A DNA stretch of 49,722 nt from an uncultured Mediterraneibacter sp. (GTDB lineage Bacteria; Bacillota; Clostridia; Lachnospirales; Lachnospiraceae), in contig CALWLJ010000025.1 in the NCBI GenBank assembly GCA_944381495.1, positions 1 through 49,722 of the forward strand. Reading direction: 5' to 3'. Under the pieces are notes generated by a model. That model saw nothing but the letters and a program-made list of their open reading frames with translations, was not told where the DNA came from and searched no databases. A program made the position numbers and the translations under genes. Positions 1-9,161 of the stretch are shown here, piece after piece (positions within the stretch are counted from its first letter, which is position 1; the number at the start of each line of letters is the position of its first letter).

Positions 1-33
1 ACCTCGTTAAGTGTCCAGATGTACGTTCACACT

Positions 34-49
34 AGGTTCGAAAGAACCT
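34..49. other. Small GAAA-loop hairpin at the left edge
   Basis: The arms AGGTTC and GAACCT enclose a GAAA tetraloop, and outer CACT/AGTG segments could extend the stem. It lies in the 254 bases before the first gene, where I see no convincing coding region. It may be the tail of an upstream RNA or gene that the window cuts off. No T-run follows, so I do not call it a terminator. Confidence 0.3.
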
Positions 50-254
50 CACCAAGTGTTCACAGTATATCACATGAACAGAAAAAGGAAAACCGTTACT
101 TTCATATCTTCAAAATCATACTTCCCCTTGTCGGATGTACATTCAGCAGCATCCCTCCCCCAGAAAGAGGAAAATAAATGTAAGACTGAGCCATTGATTC
201 CTGTGAAGGATTTTGTTACCATTAATAGAAAAGCAGACAGGAGGTTGATCATAG

Positions 255-893
255 ATGGTTACGGTAAATGCAATGGGGGACGCATGTCCGATCCCGGTTA
301 TCAAGACGAAGAAAGCGCTGCAGGAATTATCCGGTGCAGGAGAGATCGAGGTCCTGGTGGACAATGAGACGGCAGTGCGCAATGTGACGAAGATGGCGGA
401 GAGTTCAGGAGCTTCTGTTACTCAGGAAAAACTGGGAGAGGGAAGATACCGGGTCCTTGTGACAGTTGGTGAAGGCGGTGCTGACAATGCGGGCATGGAA
501 GAGGTATCCGATGACAGCCTGGAGAGCTGCGGCTGTGGAGAGCAGGAGTCGGTAAAGGGTGATACCATTGTGGTGGTTTCTTCGGACAAGATGGGAGAAG
601 GCGATGAGGAACTGGGACATATTCTTATGAAGAGTTTCCTGTTTGCGGTGACACAGCTGGATCAGCTCCCGGCGAAGATGGTATTTTATAACGGTGGTGC
701 GAAGCTGACTGTGGAAGGTTCTGCTGCTCTGGAAGATCTGAAAAGCCTGGCGGAGCAGGGCGTGGAGATCATGACATGTGGTACCTGTCTTGATTTCTAC
801 GGGCTGAAGGATAAGCTGGCAGTGGGCACGGTTACGAACATGTACAGTATCGTGGAGACCATGCAGCAGGCGAGAAGAGTGATCCGCCCGTAA
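255..893 (+). CDS. yedF: Sulfurtransferase-like selenium metabolism protein YedF
   Basis: This 212-aa cytosolic protein has two domains. Residues 1-70 are a TusA/SirA-like domain with the CPIP motif (Cys11) near the start. Residues about 100-212 are a DsrE-like domain with a CGTC motif at 175-178. A linker carries SCGCG (Cys92, Cys94). AGGAGG sits just before the ATG. YedF proteins of this architecture co-occur with selD and selenium utilisation, and a role in handling reduced sulfur or selenium as a persulfide/perselenide carrier is inferred for the family. It opens the selenium cluster, with selD 89 nt downstream. The family is clear; the exact chemistry is not established. Confidence 0.93.
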   Translation: MVTVNAMGDACPIPVIKTKKALQELSGAGEIEVLVDNETAVRNVTKMAESSGASVTQEKLGEGRYRVLVTVGEGGADNAGMEEVSDDSLESCGCGEQESVKGDTIVVVSSDKMGEGDEELGHILMKSFLFAVTQLDQLPAKMVFYNGGAKLTVEGSAALEDLKSLAEQGVEIMTCGTCLDFYGLKDKLAVGTVTNMYSIVETMQQARRVIRP

Positions 894-982
894 ATGATTA
901 TATATGGTATATTTTTGCAGGCACATACAGAGGATAATGCCTGCGGCAGATGTGTACTGCCGGTGAAAGGAGGTGAGGGTCC

Positions 983-2023
983 ATGTACAAAGAGATCCAT
1001 CTGACACAGATGACAAAGACAGCCGGGTGAGCGGCCAAAATAGGTCCTGAGACCCTTGCCCAGGTTCTGGGCAGGCTGCCGAAATTTGAAGACGGGCGGA
1101 TGCTCGTGGGACTGGAGACATCGGACGATGCTGCAGTCTACAAAGTATCGGATGATATTGCGATCATACAGACACTGGATTTCTTCACACCTGTAGTAGA
1201 CGATCCTTATATGTTCGGGCAGATTGCCGCTGCCAATGCCCTCAGCGATGTGTATGCCATGGGAGGGGAACCGAAGATGGCGCTGAACATTGTATGCTTT
1301 CCAAATTGTTTGGATCCGGAAATTCTTGGAGAGATCCTCCGGGGCGGAGCAGACAAGGTAAAGGAAGCCGGAGCAGTACTGGCGGGAGGACATTCCGTTC
1401 GGGACGATGAGCCGAAATACGGACTGTCCGTCACAGGCTTTGTCCATCCTGACCGGATATACAAGAACTATGGGTGCCGGCCCGGCGATGTGCTGATCCT
1501 GACAAAACAGATCGGAAGCGGGATTATCAATACCGCGGTAAAAGCGCAGATGGCATCGGAAGAGGCATCGGAGGAAGTAATCCGGGTGATGGCTTCCCTG
1601 AACCGCAAGGCGAAGGAAGCGGCAGAGGGATTTACTGTTCATGCATGTACAGACATTACTGGATTCGGTCTGTTGGGGCACTGCACTGAGATGGCGAAGG
1701 CTGGAAATATGACTCTGGAAATAACTGCCGAAGACGTGGCGTATATGAAAGAAGCTCCGGCCTATGCCCGGATGGGACTGGTCCCTGCCGGTGCGTACCG
1801 CAACCGAGAGTTCGCGGAGCCATATCTGGATCCGGGAAATGTGGAAGAGATGTACCTGGATCTGCTCAGTGATCCACAGACCTCAGGCGGGCTGCTGTTC
1901 AGTGTACCGGAAGAGGAAGCTGACGGACTGATCAGAAGTCTGAAGCAGAAAGGCCTGGAGACGGAAGTCTCGGTGATCGGCCGGGTGAAGAAAGCAGAGG
2001 ACAAACTCATCCGATTAAAGTAA
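983..2023 (+). CDS. selD: Selenide, water dikinase (selenophosphate synthetase), itself a selenoprotein
   Basis: It makes selenophosphate, the selenium donor for Sec-tRNA, from selenide and ATP. Read from ATG 983 (AAAGGAGG upstream), the frame meets TGA at 1028-1030 as codon 16, inside the conserved active-site motif G-(C/U)-A-A-K, here G15-U16-A17-A18-K19. The frame then stays open to 2023, giving 346 aa, the normal SelD length. The ATP-binding part shows the expected SDDAAVY and GGHSV motifs, and the C-terminal domain has GFGLLGH. The UGA should be read as selenocysteine, helped by a hairpin just downstream. A gene caller that stops at UGA would start falsely at about 1100. It lies between yedF and selA. 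Sec-containing SelD is known in other clostridia. Confidence 0.95.
1028..1075 (+). promoter_or_regulatory. UGA selenocysteine codon with candidate bacterial SECIS hairpin
   Basis: The UGA is at 1028-1030. About 26 nt later a stem forms from TGCCCAG (1057-1063) and CTGGGCA (1067-1073), extended by two further pairs. The apex carries GGU at 1063-1065, roughly 33 nt after the UGA. Bacterial SECIS elements are stem-loops in the coding region just after UGA, with a GGU-type apical loop bound by SelB. This fits the spacing and loop, but I have not folded the RNA computationally. Confidence 0.65.
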
Positions 2024-2129
2024 GATCTGATGCAGCAGGGGAAGAGCCGGAAGGACACCCCTGCTGTATTGTTCAGAAAGTTATAGTACAAACTGAGTGA
2101 GACAAGGCCGGACAAAGGAGAGAATTGAC

Positions 2130-3608
2130 TTGGACAGAAATGAAATTTACAGGAGGATTCCCGGTGTGGACCGCCTGATGCAGGACGAAGCAGTCCGGAA
2201 AATGACAGAAAGATACGGATATGATCCAGTGCTTGACGCTGTGCGCCAGGCACTGGATAAGATACGGAAAAAACTGGGAGAGATCCAGTCGGAAGAGGAA
2301 GCAGAACGGGAACTGGATCATCTGCCGGATCAGATAGAAGATATTCTGAAAGAATGGTCCCGATATGATCTCAGGCGGGTCATAAACGGAACGGGGATCA
2401 TCCTTCACACCGGACTTGGAAGGGCGCCTCTTGGAGAAAAGGCAGCGGCTCATGCCTCGCAGATCGCGTCAGGTTATTCCAATCTGGAGTATGATCTGGA
2501 AAGTGGGAAGAGAGGAGACCGGAGCGCGCATTTTGAGAAAGTGATCTGCCGGATTACCGGATTTGAGGCGGCTATGGCGGTTAATAACAATGCGGCTGCT
2601 GTATTTCTTACCCTTGCAGCTCTGGCAGGGGGCGGCGAAGTGATCGTATCCCGGGGCGAACTGGTGGAGATCGGCGGGAAATTCCGGGTGCCGGAGATGA
2701 TGGAGGTGAGCCGGGCGCGCCTGAAGGAAGTAGGTACCACGAATCGGACCCATCTCTCTGATTATGAGAATGCCGTAGGAACGGATACAAAGGCATTTCT
2801 CAAGGTGCATACGAGCAATTACAGGATCGTGGGATTTACCAGCGCGGTTTCGCTGGAGGAGCTGTGTGGACTGCGTGAGAAATATGGTGTTCCGGTTATT
2901 GAAGATCTGGGAAGCGGAGTGTTCGTGGACCTGAAGGAATATGGGCTGCAATATGAACCAACAGTACAGGAAGCTGCAGAAGGAGGAGCCGATGTGGTAA
3001 CCTTTAGCGGCGATAAGCTGCTGGGGGGACCGCAGGCAGGGATTATTGCAGGGAAAAAGGAATACATCGACCGGATCAGGAGACATCCCCTTGCCAGGGT
3101 GCTGCGTATTGACAAGTTCACAGCAGCGGCTCTGGAGTCGGTTCTGTCGGCCTACCTGGATCCGGATACCGCCGTGGCAGAGATTCCGGTCCTTCATATG
3201 CTGACATGCCCTCTGCGATATGTGAGACAGGATGCGGAAACTCTGGCGGGAATGATCCGCGCGGTACTCCGGGAAGAAAAACGGACGGCAGAAAATCATC
3301 TGACAGATGGCGGGGAAGCCGAAGAGAAGGGGTGTGAGACTCTGGTCTGTATTTCGACAGGAGAATGCAGAGCGGCAGCAGGAGGCGGTGCAATGCCGGG
3401 AGCAGAAGTGCAAAGCTATGCTGTTTATTTTGAGCCGGTTCAGATTACGGCGGCTGAGCTGGACAGAAGAATGAGGAATCTTGAGATCCCGGTGATTGGA
3501 AGGATACAGGAAGGAAAATATTTTCTGGATATGCGGTCTGTAGATGAACAAGATATCCCATATATTGCGGAGAATTTCCGGGGCGGCAGTATCCTGAAGA
3601 AAGGATAG
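2130..3608 (+). CDS. selA: L-seryl-tRNA(Sec) selenium transferase
   Basis: This PLP enzyme converts Ser-tRNA(Sec) to Sec-tRNA(Sec) using selenophosphate. The 492-aa protein shows the SelA N-terminus (NEIYRRIPGVD), RRVINGTGIILHTGLGRAPL and the PLP-lysine region SGDKLLGGPQAG. I chose TTG 2130 as start because AAAGGAGAG lies 7-8 nt upstream and homologues begin at this point. A GTG at 2097 in the same frame would add 11 residues but would place the ribosome-binding site inside the gene. selB follows 12 nt later, so the two are almost certainly co-transcribed. Confidence 0.95.
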   Translation: MDRNEIYRRIPGVDRLMQDEAVRKMTERYGYDPVLDAVRQALDKIRKKLGEIQSEEEAERELDHLPDQIEDILKEWSRYDLRRVINGTGIILHTGLGRAPLGEKAAAHASQIASGYSNLEYDLESGKRGDRSAHFEKVICRITGFEAAMAVNNNAAAVFLTLAALAGGGEVIVSRGELVEIGGKFRVPEMMEVSRARLKEVGTTNRTHLSDYENAVGTDTKAFLKVHTSNYRIVGFTSAVSLEELCGLREKYGVPVIEDLGSGVFVDLKEYGLQYEPTVQEAAEGGADVVTFSGDKLLGGPQAGIIAGKKEYIDRIRRHPLARVLRIDKFTAAALESVLSAYLDPDTAVAEIPVLHMLTCPLRYVRQDAETLAGMIRAVLREEKRTAENHLTDGGEAEEKGCETLVCISTGECRAAAGGGAMPGAEVQSYAVYFEPVQITAAELDRRMRNLEIPVIGRIQEGKYFLDMRSVDEQDIPYIAENFRGGSILKKG

Positions 3609-3620
3609 GTTCCTATTTAT

Positions 3621-5621
3621 ATGAAGCATATTGTCATAGGTACAGCGGGACATATTGATCATGGAAAGACAGCTCTGATCAAGGCTCTTACAGGGAGAGA
3701 CACGGACAGACTGGAGGAGGAAAAACGCAGAGGGATCACCATTGATCTGGGATTCACTTATTTTGATCTGCCGGGGGGAGAACGGGCAGGAATCATCGAT
3801 GTGCCCGGGCATGAGCGGTTTATCCGGAATATGGCTGCAGGAGTGCAGGGGATGGATCTGGTTCTGCTTGTGATCGCCGCGGATGAGGGAGTTATGCCTC
3901 AGACAAGGGAACATATGGATATTCTTCAGCTGCTTGGAGTCAGACAGTATATTATTGTGCTGACAAAGTGTGATCTGGCGGATGAGGAATGGATCCGGAT
4001 GGTGACAGATGAAATTCGTACTGAAACAGCAGGGACAGCGCTGGAGGATGCGCCGCTGCTGCGGGTGTCCTCTGTTACTGGAGAAGGCATAGAAGATCTC
4101 CGGAACATGATCTCGGTCATGGCAGAAGAGACGGATGATAAAAAAACATCAGACAGACCTGGAAATCAGAGTGAAGAATGTGCGGAGAGAGGTTATCCCC
4201 GCCTTCCGGTGGACCGGGTATTTAGCCTGAAAGGAACGGGGACAGTGGTAACAGGGACCATGCTGGACGGCTGTATTTTGCAGGGAGAAGAATTGATGGT
4301 CTATCCCGGAAAACAGAAGTGCAGAGTAAGAGAAATCCAGGTATATAATGAGCGGGTAAAGCAGTGCGGGAAAGGGCAGCGTGCGGCTTTGAATCTTACA
4401 GGGATACAGAAGGATGAAATCAGGAGGGGGTGCGTGATCGCACCATCCGGCAGTATTTATTCCGGCAGAATGGTAGATGTGAGGCTGTCTCTCCTGGGGC
4501 ATTCGAACCGGACAGTAAAGAATCAGAGCCGCCTTCATTTCTACAGCGGAACGTCAGAATTGCTCTGCAGGGCTGTACTTCTTGACCGGGAAGAACTGAA
4601 GCCGGGGGAGAGCGGTTATGCACAGCTGCGGATGGAGTCAGACACTGCGCTGCGGACTGGAGACCCATTTATTGTACGTTTTTATTCGCCGGAGGAGACG
4701 ATCGGCGGAGGCATTGTCCTTGATGCGGATGCCCCCAGAGAAAAAAGATTCCGTCAGGAAGTGACAGAGCGTCTGAGCCGTCTGGAGAAGGAGGATCCTG
4801 CCGAATATATGGAGATAAAGCTGAGGAAATATGCGCAGACAATGGCTGATGTCAGTCTGCTGGCCGCAGAACTGTCCTTGGACAGGGAATGTGCGGATCT
4901 GTACGTGCGGAAGCTGGCAGATGCCGGCAGGATTCAGATATTCCAGGTTAACGGTGAAGAGTATGTCTGGCAGTCTGGTGATGAAAAAAGGACGAGAAGA
5001 AGAATTCGCGTAGAGATGGAAAATTATTTTCGCAAATATCCTTACCGTGTGGGGATTCCTGTTCAGCAGATCCGAAGCTCGGTCATACCGGAGATGAAAA
5101 AGAATGTGGCGGATGCCTATCTGGAAAGTCTGATCCGGAACCAGATACTGGAGCGGAGAACTGTGACGGAAGGATGCTGCGGCGAGGAAGCTGTTCCCGG
5201 TTCGGACGGGAAGGGAGAGCTGCTGGCGCCCCGGGGATATGAGCCGGAAGAAAGCGCAGGATACCGCCGGGCGGCAGAAAGAATGAACCGTATATTTCTG
5301 GAAGCGGGCTTTGCCTTCGTCAGTCTGAAAGAGGCGGCGTCTCAGATAGAAAGAAAGGATGCGGAGGAAATCGCAGGTCTTATGATCAGGAGGCGACAGA
5401 TCGTGCAGATCTCCGGAGACTATTACACAATTCCGCAGATTTCAGATCAGATCCGCAGAAGGATCAGAGAAAAGTATCGATCCGGAGAGATCATCACTAT
5501 TATCCAGATAAAAGATATGTTCGACGTATCCAGAAAAAATGCAAAGCTTATATTGGATTATATGGAAAATATGGGAATCGTAAAGCAGACAGGCGCTCAG
5601 AGTGAGAGACAGATGCGCTGA
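3621..5621 (+). CDS. selB: Selenocysteine-specific translation elongation factor SelB
   Basis: SelB brings Sec-tRNA(Sec) to UGA codons by binding the SECIS hairpin. The 666-aa protein has an EF-Tu-like GTPase domain with G1 GHIDHGKT (10-17), G3 DVPGH (60-64) and G4 TKCD (115-118). Two beta-barrel domains follow, and from about residue 400 a long region corresponds to the winged-helix RNA-binding repeats. Length is normal for the family. It ends the yedF-selD-selA-selB run. About 190 nt without a gene follow, containing a promoter and repeats for the next operon. Confidence 0.95.
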   Translation: MKHIVIGTAGHIDHGKTALIKALTGRDTDRLEEEKRRGITIDLGFTYFDLPGGERAGIIDVPGHERFIRNMAAGVQGMDLVLLVIAADEGVMPQTREHMDILQLLGVRQYIIVLTKCDLADEEWIRMVTDEIRTETAGTALEDAPLLRVSSVTGEGIEDLRNMISVMAEETDDKKTSDRPGNQSEECAERGYPRLPVDRVFSLKGTGTVVTGTMLDGCILQGEELMVYPGKQKCRVREIQVYNERVKQCGKGQRAALNLTGIQKDEIRRGCVIAPSGSIYSGRMVDVRLSLLGHSNRTVKNQSRLHFYSGTSELLCRAVLLDREELKPGESGYAQLRMESDTALRTGDPFIVRFYSPEETIGGGIVLDADAPREKRFRQEVTERLSRLEKEDPAEYMEIKLRKYAQTMADVSLLAAELSLDRECADLYVRKLADAGRIQIFQVNGEEYVWQSGDEKRTRRRIRVEMENYFRKYPYRVGIPVQQIRSSVIPEMKKNVADAYLESLIRNQILERRTVTEGCCGEEAVPGSDGKGELLAPRGYEPEESAGYRRAAERMNRIFLEAGFAFVSLKEAASQIERKDAEEIAGLMIRRRQIVQISGDYYTIPQISDQIRRRIREKYRSGEIITIIQIKDMFDVSRKNAKLILDYMENMGIVKQTGAQSERQMR

Positions 5622-5720
5622 ATAAAATGTTAAAAGGCTGAAAGACAGGGAATAATCACGGGAACCATAATGCAGGAGAAAAGGGAAATTGTCTAAAATC
5701 ACAAATATAAAAGAAGAGAA

Positions 5721-5749
5721 TTGACAGAGAGGGGGATAGATGATATCTT
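5721..5749 (+). promoter_or_regulatory. Candidate sigma-A promoter of the PiT operon
   Basis: TTGACA (5721-5726) and TATCTT (5744-5749) are separated by 17 bp, close to the housekeeping consensus. The transcription start would fall near 5756, inside the tandem repeats that follow, and ahead of the open frame at 5814. The position suggests that the repeats act as a downstream operator on this promoter. Confidence 0.55.
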
Positions 5750-5802
5750 TTAAATGGTTTTTACATAGATTTAAAATGGATTTAAAATAGATTTTACATA
5801 TG
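5748..5802 (+). promoter_or_regulatory. Five tandem 11-bp repeats resembling PhoP boxes
   Basis: Five consecutive 11-mers fit TTTWAMATRGA with few changes: 5748-5758, 5759-5769, 5770-5780, 5781-5791 and 5792-5802. Response regulators of the PhoB/PhoP class bind direct repeats with an 11-bp period (for Bacillus PhoP, TTAACA-like hexamers with 5-bp spacers). Here TTTACA/TTAAAA hexamers recur with that spacing, just upstream of a segment encoding a PiT permease. The repeats lie downstream of the predicted -10, which favours repression. The identity of the regulator is inferred. Confidence 0.6.
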
Positions 5803-5813
5803 GAGGGAGAAAA

Positions 5814-6284
5814 ATGCGAAGAGAGAGAGAGTCAGCCGCAGCGGCGCTTGTGATCGCTTTTATCAGCATTCTTCTTCCTTTTTATTTTTGCGGTGAAGAA
5901 GAATCTGTTGGGAATGTGCCGGAAGAAACCGGAGCGGTCACAACGGTCACGGCTATTTCCAGCGGAGTACACCTGGCGGAGAAAGATGAGACAATGGAGC
6001 AGGATCCGGCGTCTGCCTCTCCGTCCGGCAGCGGACAGGTACTCTGCCCGGGGCAGAGCAGAGACGGGAAAAATATGCTCAGACAGATGGAGATATTCCT
6101 TATCCCGATACTCATCTCTTCTGCCGTATTATTCAAAGGATGTATATGTTCCCGATGTAGAGGCGCTTTTTTCCCTGCATCCTGTTTCCTGAGGGATCTG
6201 AGGATCCGGTTGAAGAAGGACGGGAAGAAATGGATGACCGTCCTTTCTATGCAGGAGTGCAGGACACTGTGTACAGCACAGTGA
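5814..6284 (+). CDS. Small membrane protein of unknown function
   Basis: I do not recognise this 156-aa protein. It starts 11 nt after the last 11-bp repeat, with GGAGGG before the ATG. A hydrophobic segment at residues about 10-26 is followed by an acidic, Ser/Thr-rich extracytoplasmic-looking stretch. A second hydrophobic segment at about 92-108 leads into a Cys- and Arg/Lys-rich tail containing CICSRC. This suggests two membrane spans with the basic tail in the cytosol. The stop is 25 nt before the PiT gene, so it is probably the first gene of that operon. Whether it is expressed is unproven. Confidence 0.5.
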   Translation: MRRERESAAAALVIAFISILLPFYFCGEEESVGNVPEETGAVTTVTAISSGVHLAEKDETMEQDPASASPSGSGQVLCPGQSRDGKNMLRQMEIFLIPILISSAVLFKGCICSRCRGAFFPASCFLRDLRIRLKKDGKKWMTVLSMQECRTLCTAQ

Positions 6285-6309
6285 ATAAGTTAAAGGAGCA
6301 GAAAATAAT

Positions 6310-7365
6310 ATGGATACATCATTATTATCATTTGCGAGGGAGAGTATGTCAAATCCCATACTGCTGATCACAGTACTTTTTACCCTTGGCGTTATCTTTG
6401 TCAACGGGTGGACAGATGCTCCCAATGCTATCGCCACTTGTGTGACGACCCGGTGCATGAGCCCGAGAAGGGCCATTCTTATGAGCGCCGCTTTCAATTT
6501 CCTTGGTGTGTTTATTATGACCCAGATCAACAGTTCCGTTGCATCTACGATCAGCAATATGGTTGATTTCGGCGACAGTACGCATGAAGCGCTGATCGCT
6601 CTCTGCGCGGCTCTTCTGTCCATCGTGGTCTACAGTGTGGCGGCATCTTTTTTCGGGATACCTACCAGTGAGAGCCACAGCCTGATCGCAGGACTGTCAG
6701 GAGCGGCTATTGCCATCCAGCACGGGACAGGCGGTATCAACGGAGCCGAGTGGATCAAGGTTATCTACGGACTTGTACTCAGCCTGATTCTTGGATTCGT
6801 GACAGGCTGGGTAGTCTGCCGGCTGATCACGGTAATCTGCCGGGAGATGGACCGGAGAAAGACCAATCGTTTTTTTGCAGGCGCACAGATTGTAGGCGCT
6901 GCGGCCATGAGCTTTATGCATGGTGCTCAGGATGGACAGAAATTTATCGGGGTGCTTTTCCTTGGAGTGGCGTTTTCCAATGGACAGAACTCGGTCAGCG
7001 GAATGGAGATTCCGGTATGGCTCATGCTTCTGTGCAGTGTGGTCATGGGACTTGGAACCAGTGTAGGCGGGGAGAAGATCATCAAATCGGTGGGAATGGA
7101 TATGGTAAAGCTGGAGCGTTACCAGGGATTCTCGGCGGACCTGGCAGGCGCGCTCTGTCTGTTGTTCTCCAGTCTGTTCGGTATTCCGGTTTCCACTACG
7201 CATACAAAAACGAGCGCTATTATGGGCGTGGGTGCAGTAAAGAGATTGTCAGCCATTAATTTTGGCGTGGTAAAGGATATGATGCTTACATGGATCTTTA
7301 CATTTCCGGGCTGCGGACTGATCAGCTTTGTTATGGCTAATATCTTTATGTTTATTTTCGGATAA
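6310..7365 (+). CDS. PiT-family inorganic phosphate (anion) permease
   Basis: This 351-aa polytopic membrane protein belongs to the phosphate/sulfate permease family PF01384. The duplicated family signature is visible: GWTDAPNAIATCVTTR near residues 33-48 and AMSFMHGAQDGQK in the second half, with GIPxSxSH/GIPVSTTHT motifs in each half. PiT carriers move phosphate with H+ or Na+. AAAGGAG precedes the ATG. The DUF47 partner follows 26 nt later, the usual arrangement. Its place inside a selenium cluster raises the possibility that it carries a selenium oxyanion, but phosphate is the default substrate. Confidence 0.9.
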   Translation: MDTSLLSFARESMSNPILLITVLFTLGVIFVNGWTDAPNAIATCVTTRCMSPRRAILMSAAFNFLGVFIMTQINSSVASTISNMVDFGDSTHEALIALCAALLSIVVYSVAASFFGIPTSESHSLIAGLSGAAIAIQHGTGGINGAEWIKVIYGLVLSLILGFVTGWVVCRLITVICREMDRRKTNRFFAGAQIVGAAAMSFMHGAQDGQKFIGVLFLGVAFSNGQNSVSGMEIPVWLMLLCSVVMGLGTSVGGEKIIKSVGMDMVKLERYQGFSADLAGALCLLFSSLFGIPVSTTHTKTSAIMGVGAVKRLSAINFGVVKDMMLTWIFTFPGCGLISFVMANIFMFIFG

Positions 7366-7391
7366 TTTTCGAATCAGAGGAGGAAAAAACA

Positions 7392-8015
7392 ATGTCAAAA
7401 AAGCAGGATGCATTTTATTTTGATAATTTTACTGCCTGTGCGGAGCTGTCCAGCAAGGCTGCGCATCAATTGAAAAAAGTGCTTACAGATTTTAATCCGG
7501 AGAAGATCTCAGAACAGTTTGATGAGATCCATGAGATTGAGAGAAAGGCGGATGAGGAGAGACACATACTTACGGACAGGGTTGCCAGGGCTTTTATCAC
7601 TCCGATCGAGCGTGAAGATATCGTGACACTGAGTCACTACATCGATGAGGTGACGGATAAGATTGAAGAAGTACTGATCCGTATCTATATCAATAATATT
7701 CAGGCTATGCGTCCGGAGGCCCTTGAGATGCTTGATACGGTCATCCGCTGCTGTGATGAGATGATGAACCTTATGAAGGAATTTGCGGATTTCAGACATT
7801 CCAGCAAGCTTCGTCCTATCATCATCAATATCAATTCTCTGGAGGAAGAGGCAGATAAGATGTACATCGCGAATCTTCGCAAGCTCCACACGGAAGAAAA
7901 AGATGTGCTTCAGATCATCGCATGGCGGGAAATCTATGATTATATGGAAAAATGTGCGGATGCCTGTGAGCATGTAGCGGATACAGTGGGAAGTATTGTG
8001 ATGACAAATTCCTGA
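7392..8015 (+). CDS. DUF47 (PhoU-like) protein paired with the PiT permease
   Basis: The 207-aa soluble all-helical protein belongs to the DUF47/PhoU_div family (PF01865), whose members sit beside PiT permeases and are thought to regulate them. Acidic and His residues typical of PhoU-like metal-binding helices are visible, for example EIHEIERKADE and EEEADKMY. AGGAGG precedes the ATG. It is the last gene before the LysR regulator and is probably co-transcribed with the permease. The pair resembles the orfA-pit pair of rhizobia, which is repressed by PhoB. Confidence 0.88.
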   Translation: MSKKQDAFYFDNFTACAELSSKAAHQLKKVLTDFNPEKISEQFDEIHEIERKADEERHILTDRVARAFITPIEREDIVTLSHYIDEVTDKIEEVLIRIYINNIQAMRPEALEMLDTVIRCCDEMMNLMKEFADFRHSSKLRPIIININSLEEEADKMYIANLRKLHTEEKDVLQIIAWREIYDYMEKCADACEHVADTVGSIVMTNS

Positions 8016-8087
8016 TAAAGGATTACAATAGAATACAGCGGATCTGAAGGTCAGCAGAAATGAACAGACCCCGGAGGTGAGCGAGTC

Positions 8088-9017
8088 ATGAACCTGAAAC
8101 AGCTGGAAGCCTTTGTCCGTATAGCGGAGCTGAAAAGTTTTTCCAAAGCGGCAAAGTACCTGTATCTGACACAGCCGACAGTAAGCGCTCATATCGCCTC
8201 TTTGGAGAAGGAGCTGGGGGAAGCTCTTTTTATACGGGATACAAAGGGGGTCGAACTCTCGGAAGCAGGCAGAGAACTTTATGCCTATGCAGAGCAGATG
8301 CTTGTTATTGAGAAAAAGATACAGGAACATTTTGAATACCGGAAAAGAGGAAAGAGTGTCCTGCATATTGCGGCATCTACCATACCCTCTCAGTATCTTC
8401 TGCCGGAGATCATGGCAAGATTCCGGGAGAGATGGCCGGAAGAACAGCTGAAAGTTACAGAGACGGACAGCGCCGGAGTGGTGGATGAACTGCTTTCCCG
8501 CCGGGCGGACATTGGATTTACCGGAACAGTCCTGGATGATCACCGGTGTATCTATATCCCTTTCTATGAGGATGAGCTGGTAGTGATTACACCCGGGACA
8601 GAGCCTTTCCTGAGCCTGCAGGGGTCGGATCCGGAAAAGTGGATCCGGAAGGAACCTGTGATACTGAGAGAGGAAGGATCGGGAACCCGCAGAGAGGCGG
8701 GAAGGCTGCTTGCAGAGGCAGGAGTTGCCCTGGAGGATCTGAATATAGTGGCCAGTATCCAGAATCAGGAGACGATCAAGCGTTCTGTAGGAAATGGAAT
8801 GGGGATATCCATTCTGTCTGCTCTTGCTGCCGAGGAAGAGATCAGGAGCGGCAGGCTGCTGGCCTTTCCTCTGAGAAGAGAGGGCGGAAAGCGAAATATT
8901 AATCTGGTATTTGAAAAGGAGTTCCCACTCATGCCTGCGGCCGGCAGATTCATAGATGTTATGGAAAATATGTATCCGGGAATCCGGGCATGTTGCCGGA
9001 AAGACAGTTTTGTATAG
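8088..9017 (+). CDS. LysR-family regulator of the selenium cluster
   Basis: This 309-aa protein has an N-terminal winged HTH (residues 1-60, with SFSKAAKYLYLTQPTVSAHI) and a C-terminal periplasmic-binding-protein-like effector domain (about 90-295). It resembles CysB/CysL-type LysR proteins and the selenium-metabolism-associated LysR group found beside yedE and csd genes. CGGAGGTG precedes the ATG. It sits between the PiT/DUF47 pair and the desulfurase-yedE genes and ends with a strong hairpin. The effector is unknown; a reduced sulfur or selenium compound is a reasonable guess. Confidence 0.88.
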   Translation: MNLKQLEAFVRIAELKSFSKAAKYLYLTQPTVSAHIASLEKELGEALFIRDTKGVELSEAGRELYAYAEQMLVIEKKIQEHFEYRKRGKSVLHIAASTIPSQYLLPEIMARFRERWPEEQLKVTETDSAGVVDELLSRRADIGFTGTVLDDHRCIYIPFYEDELVVITPGTEPFLSLQGSDPEKWIRKEPVILREEGSGTRREAGRLLAEAGVALEDLNIVASIQNQETIKRSVGNGMGISILSALAAEEEIRSGRLLAFPLRREGGKRNINLVFEKEFPLMPAAGRFIDVMENMYPGIRACCRKDSFV

Positions 9018-9042
9018 GAATGAATGAGTTACAGAAATATAC

Positions 9043-9088
9043 GAAAAAGGAGGTTTATAGATTTTATCTATAAGCCTCCTTTTTCAAA
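9043..9088 (+). terminator. Rho-independent terminator after the LysR gene
   Basis: An 18-bp stem (9043-9060 with 9068-9085, one G-U pair) surrounds the loop ATTTTAT. The right arm ends in CCTTTTTC, giving a partial U-tract. The left arm begins with GAAAAAGG, so it could also work on the other strand. Confidence 0.8.
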
Positions 9089-9161
9089 TCAGGGTTTTCG
9101 ATTAGACGGAATGAGGCGGGAGAGGATATACTGAAAGAGGTAGAAAGGAAGCGGGAGAGTT

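Noticed and set aside
1028-1030. TGA in selD as a nonsense mutation or pseudogene
   Set aside because: It falls exactly on the Cys/Sec active-site position, the rest of the frame is intact, and selA, selB and a SECIS-like hairpin are present.
405-1121. 238-aa minus-strand frame over yedF/selD
   Set aside because: Shadow of real genes; no ribosome-binding site, low-complexity composition and no recognisable motifs.
2469-3914. 481-aa minus-strand frame over selA/selB
   Set aside because: It lies opposite two unmistakable genes and its protein has no domain pattern.
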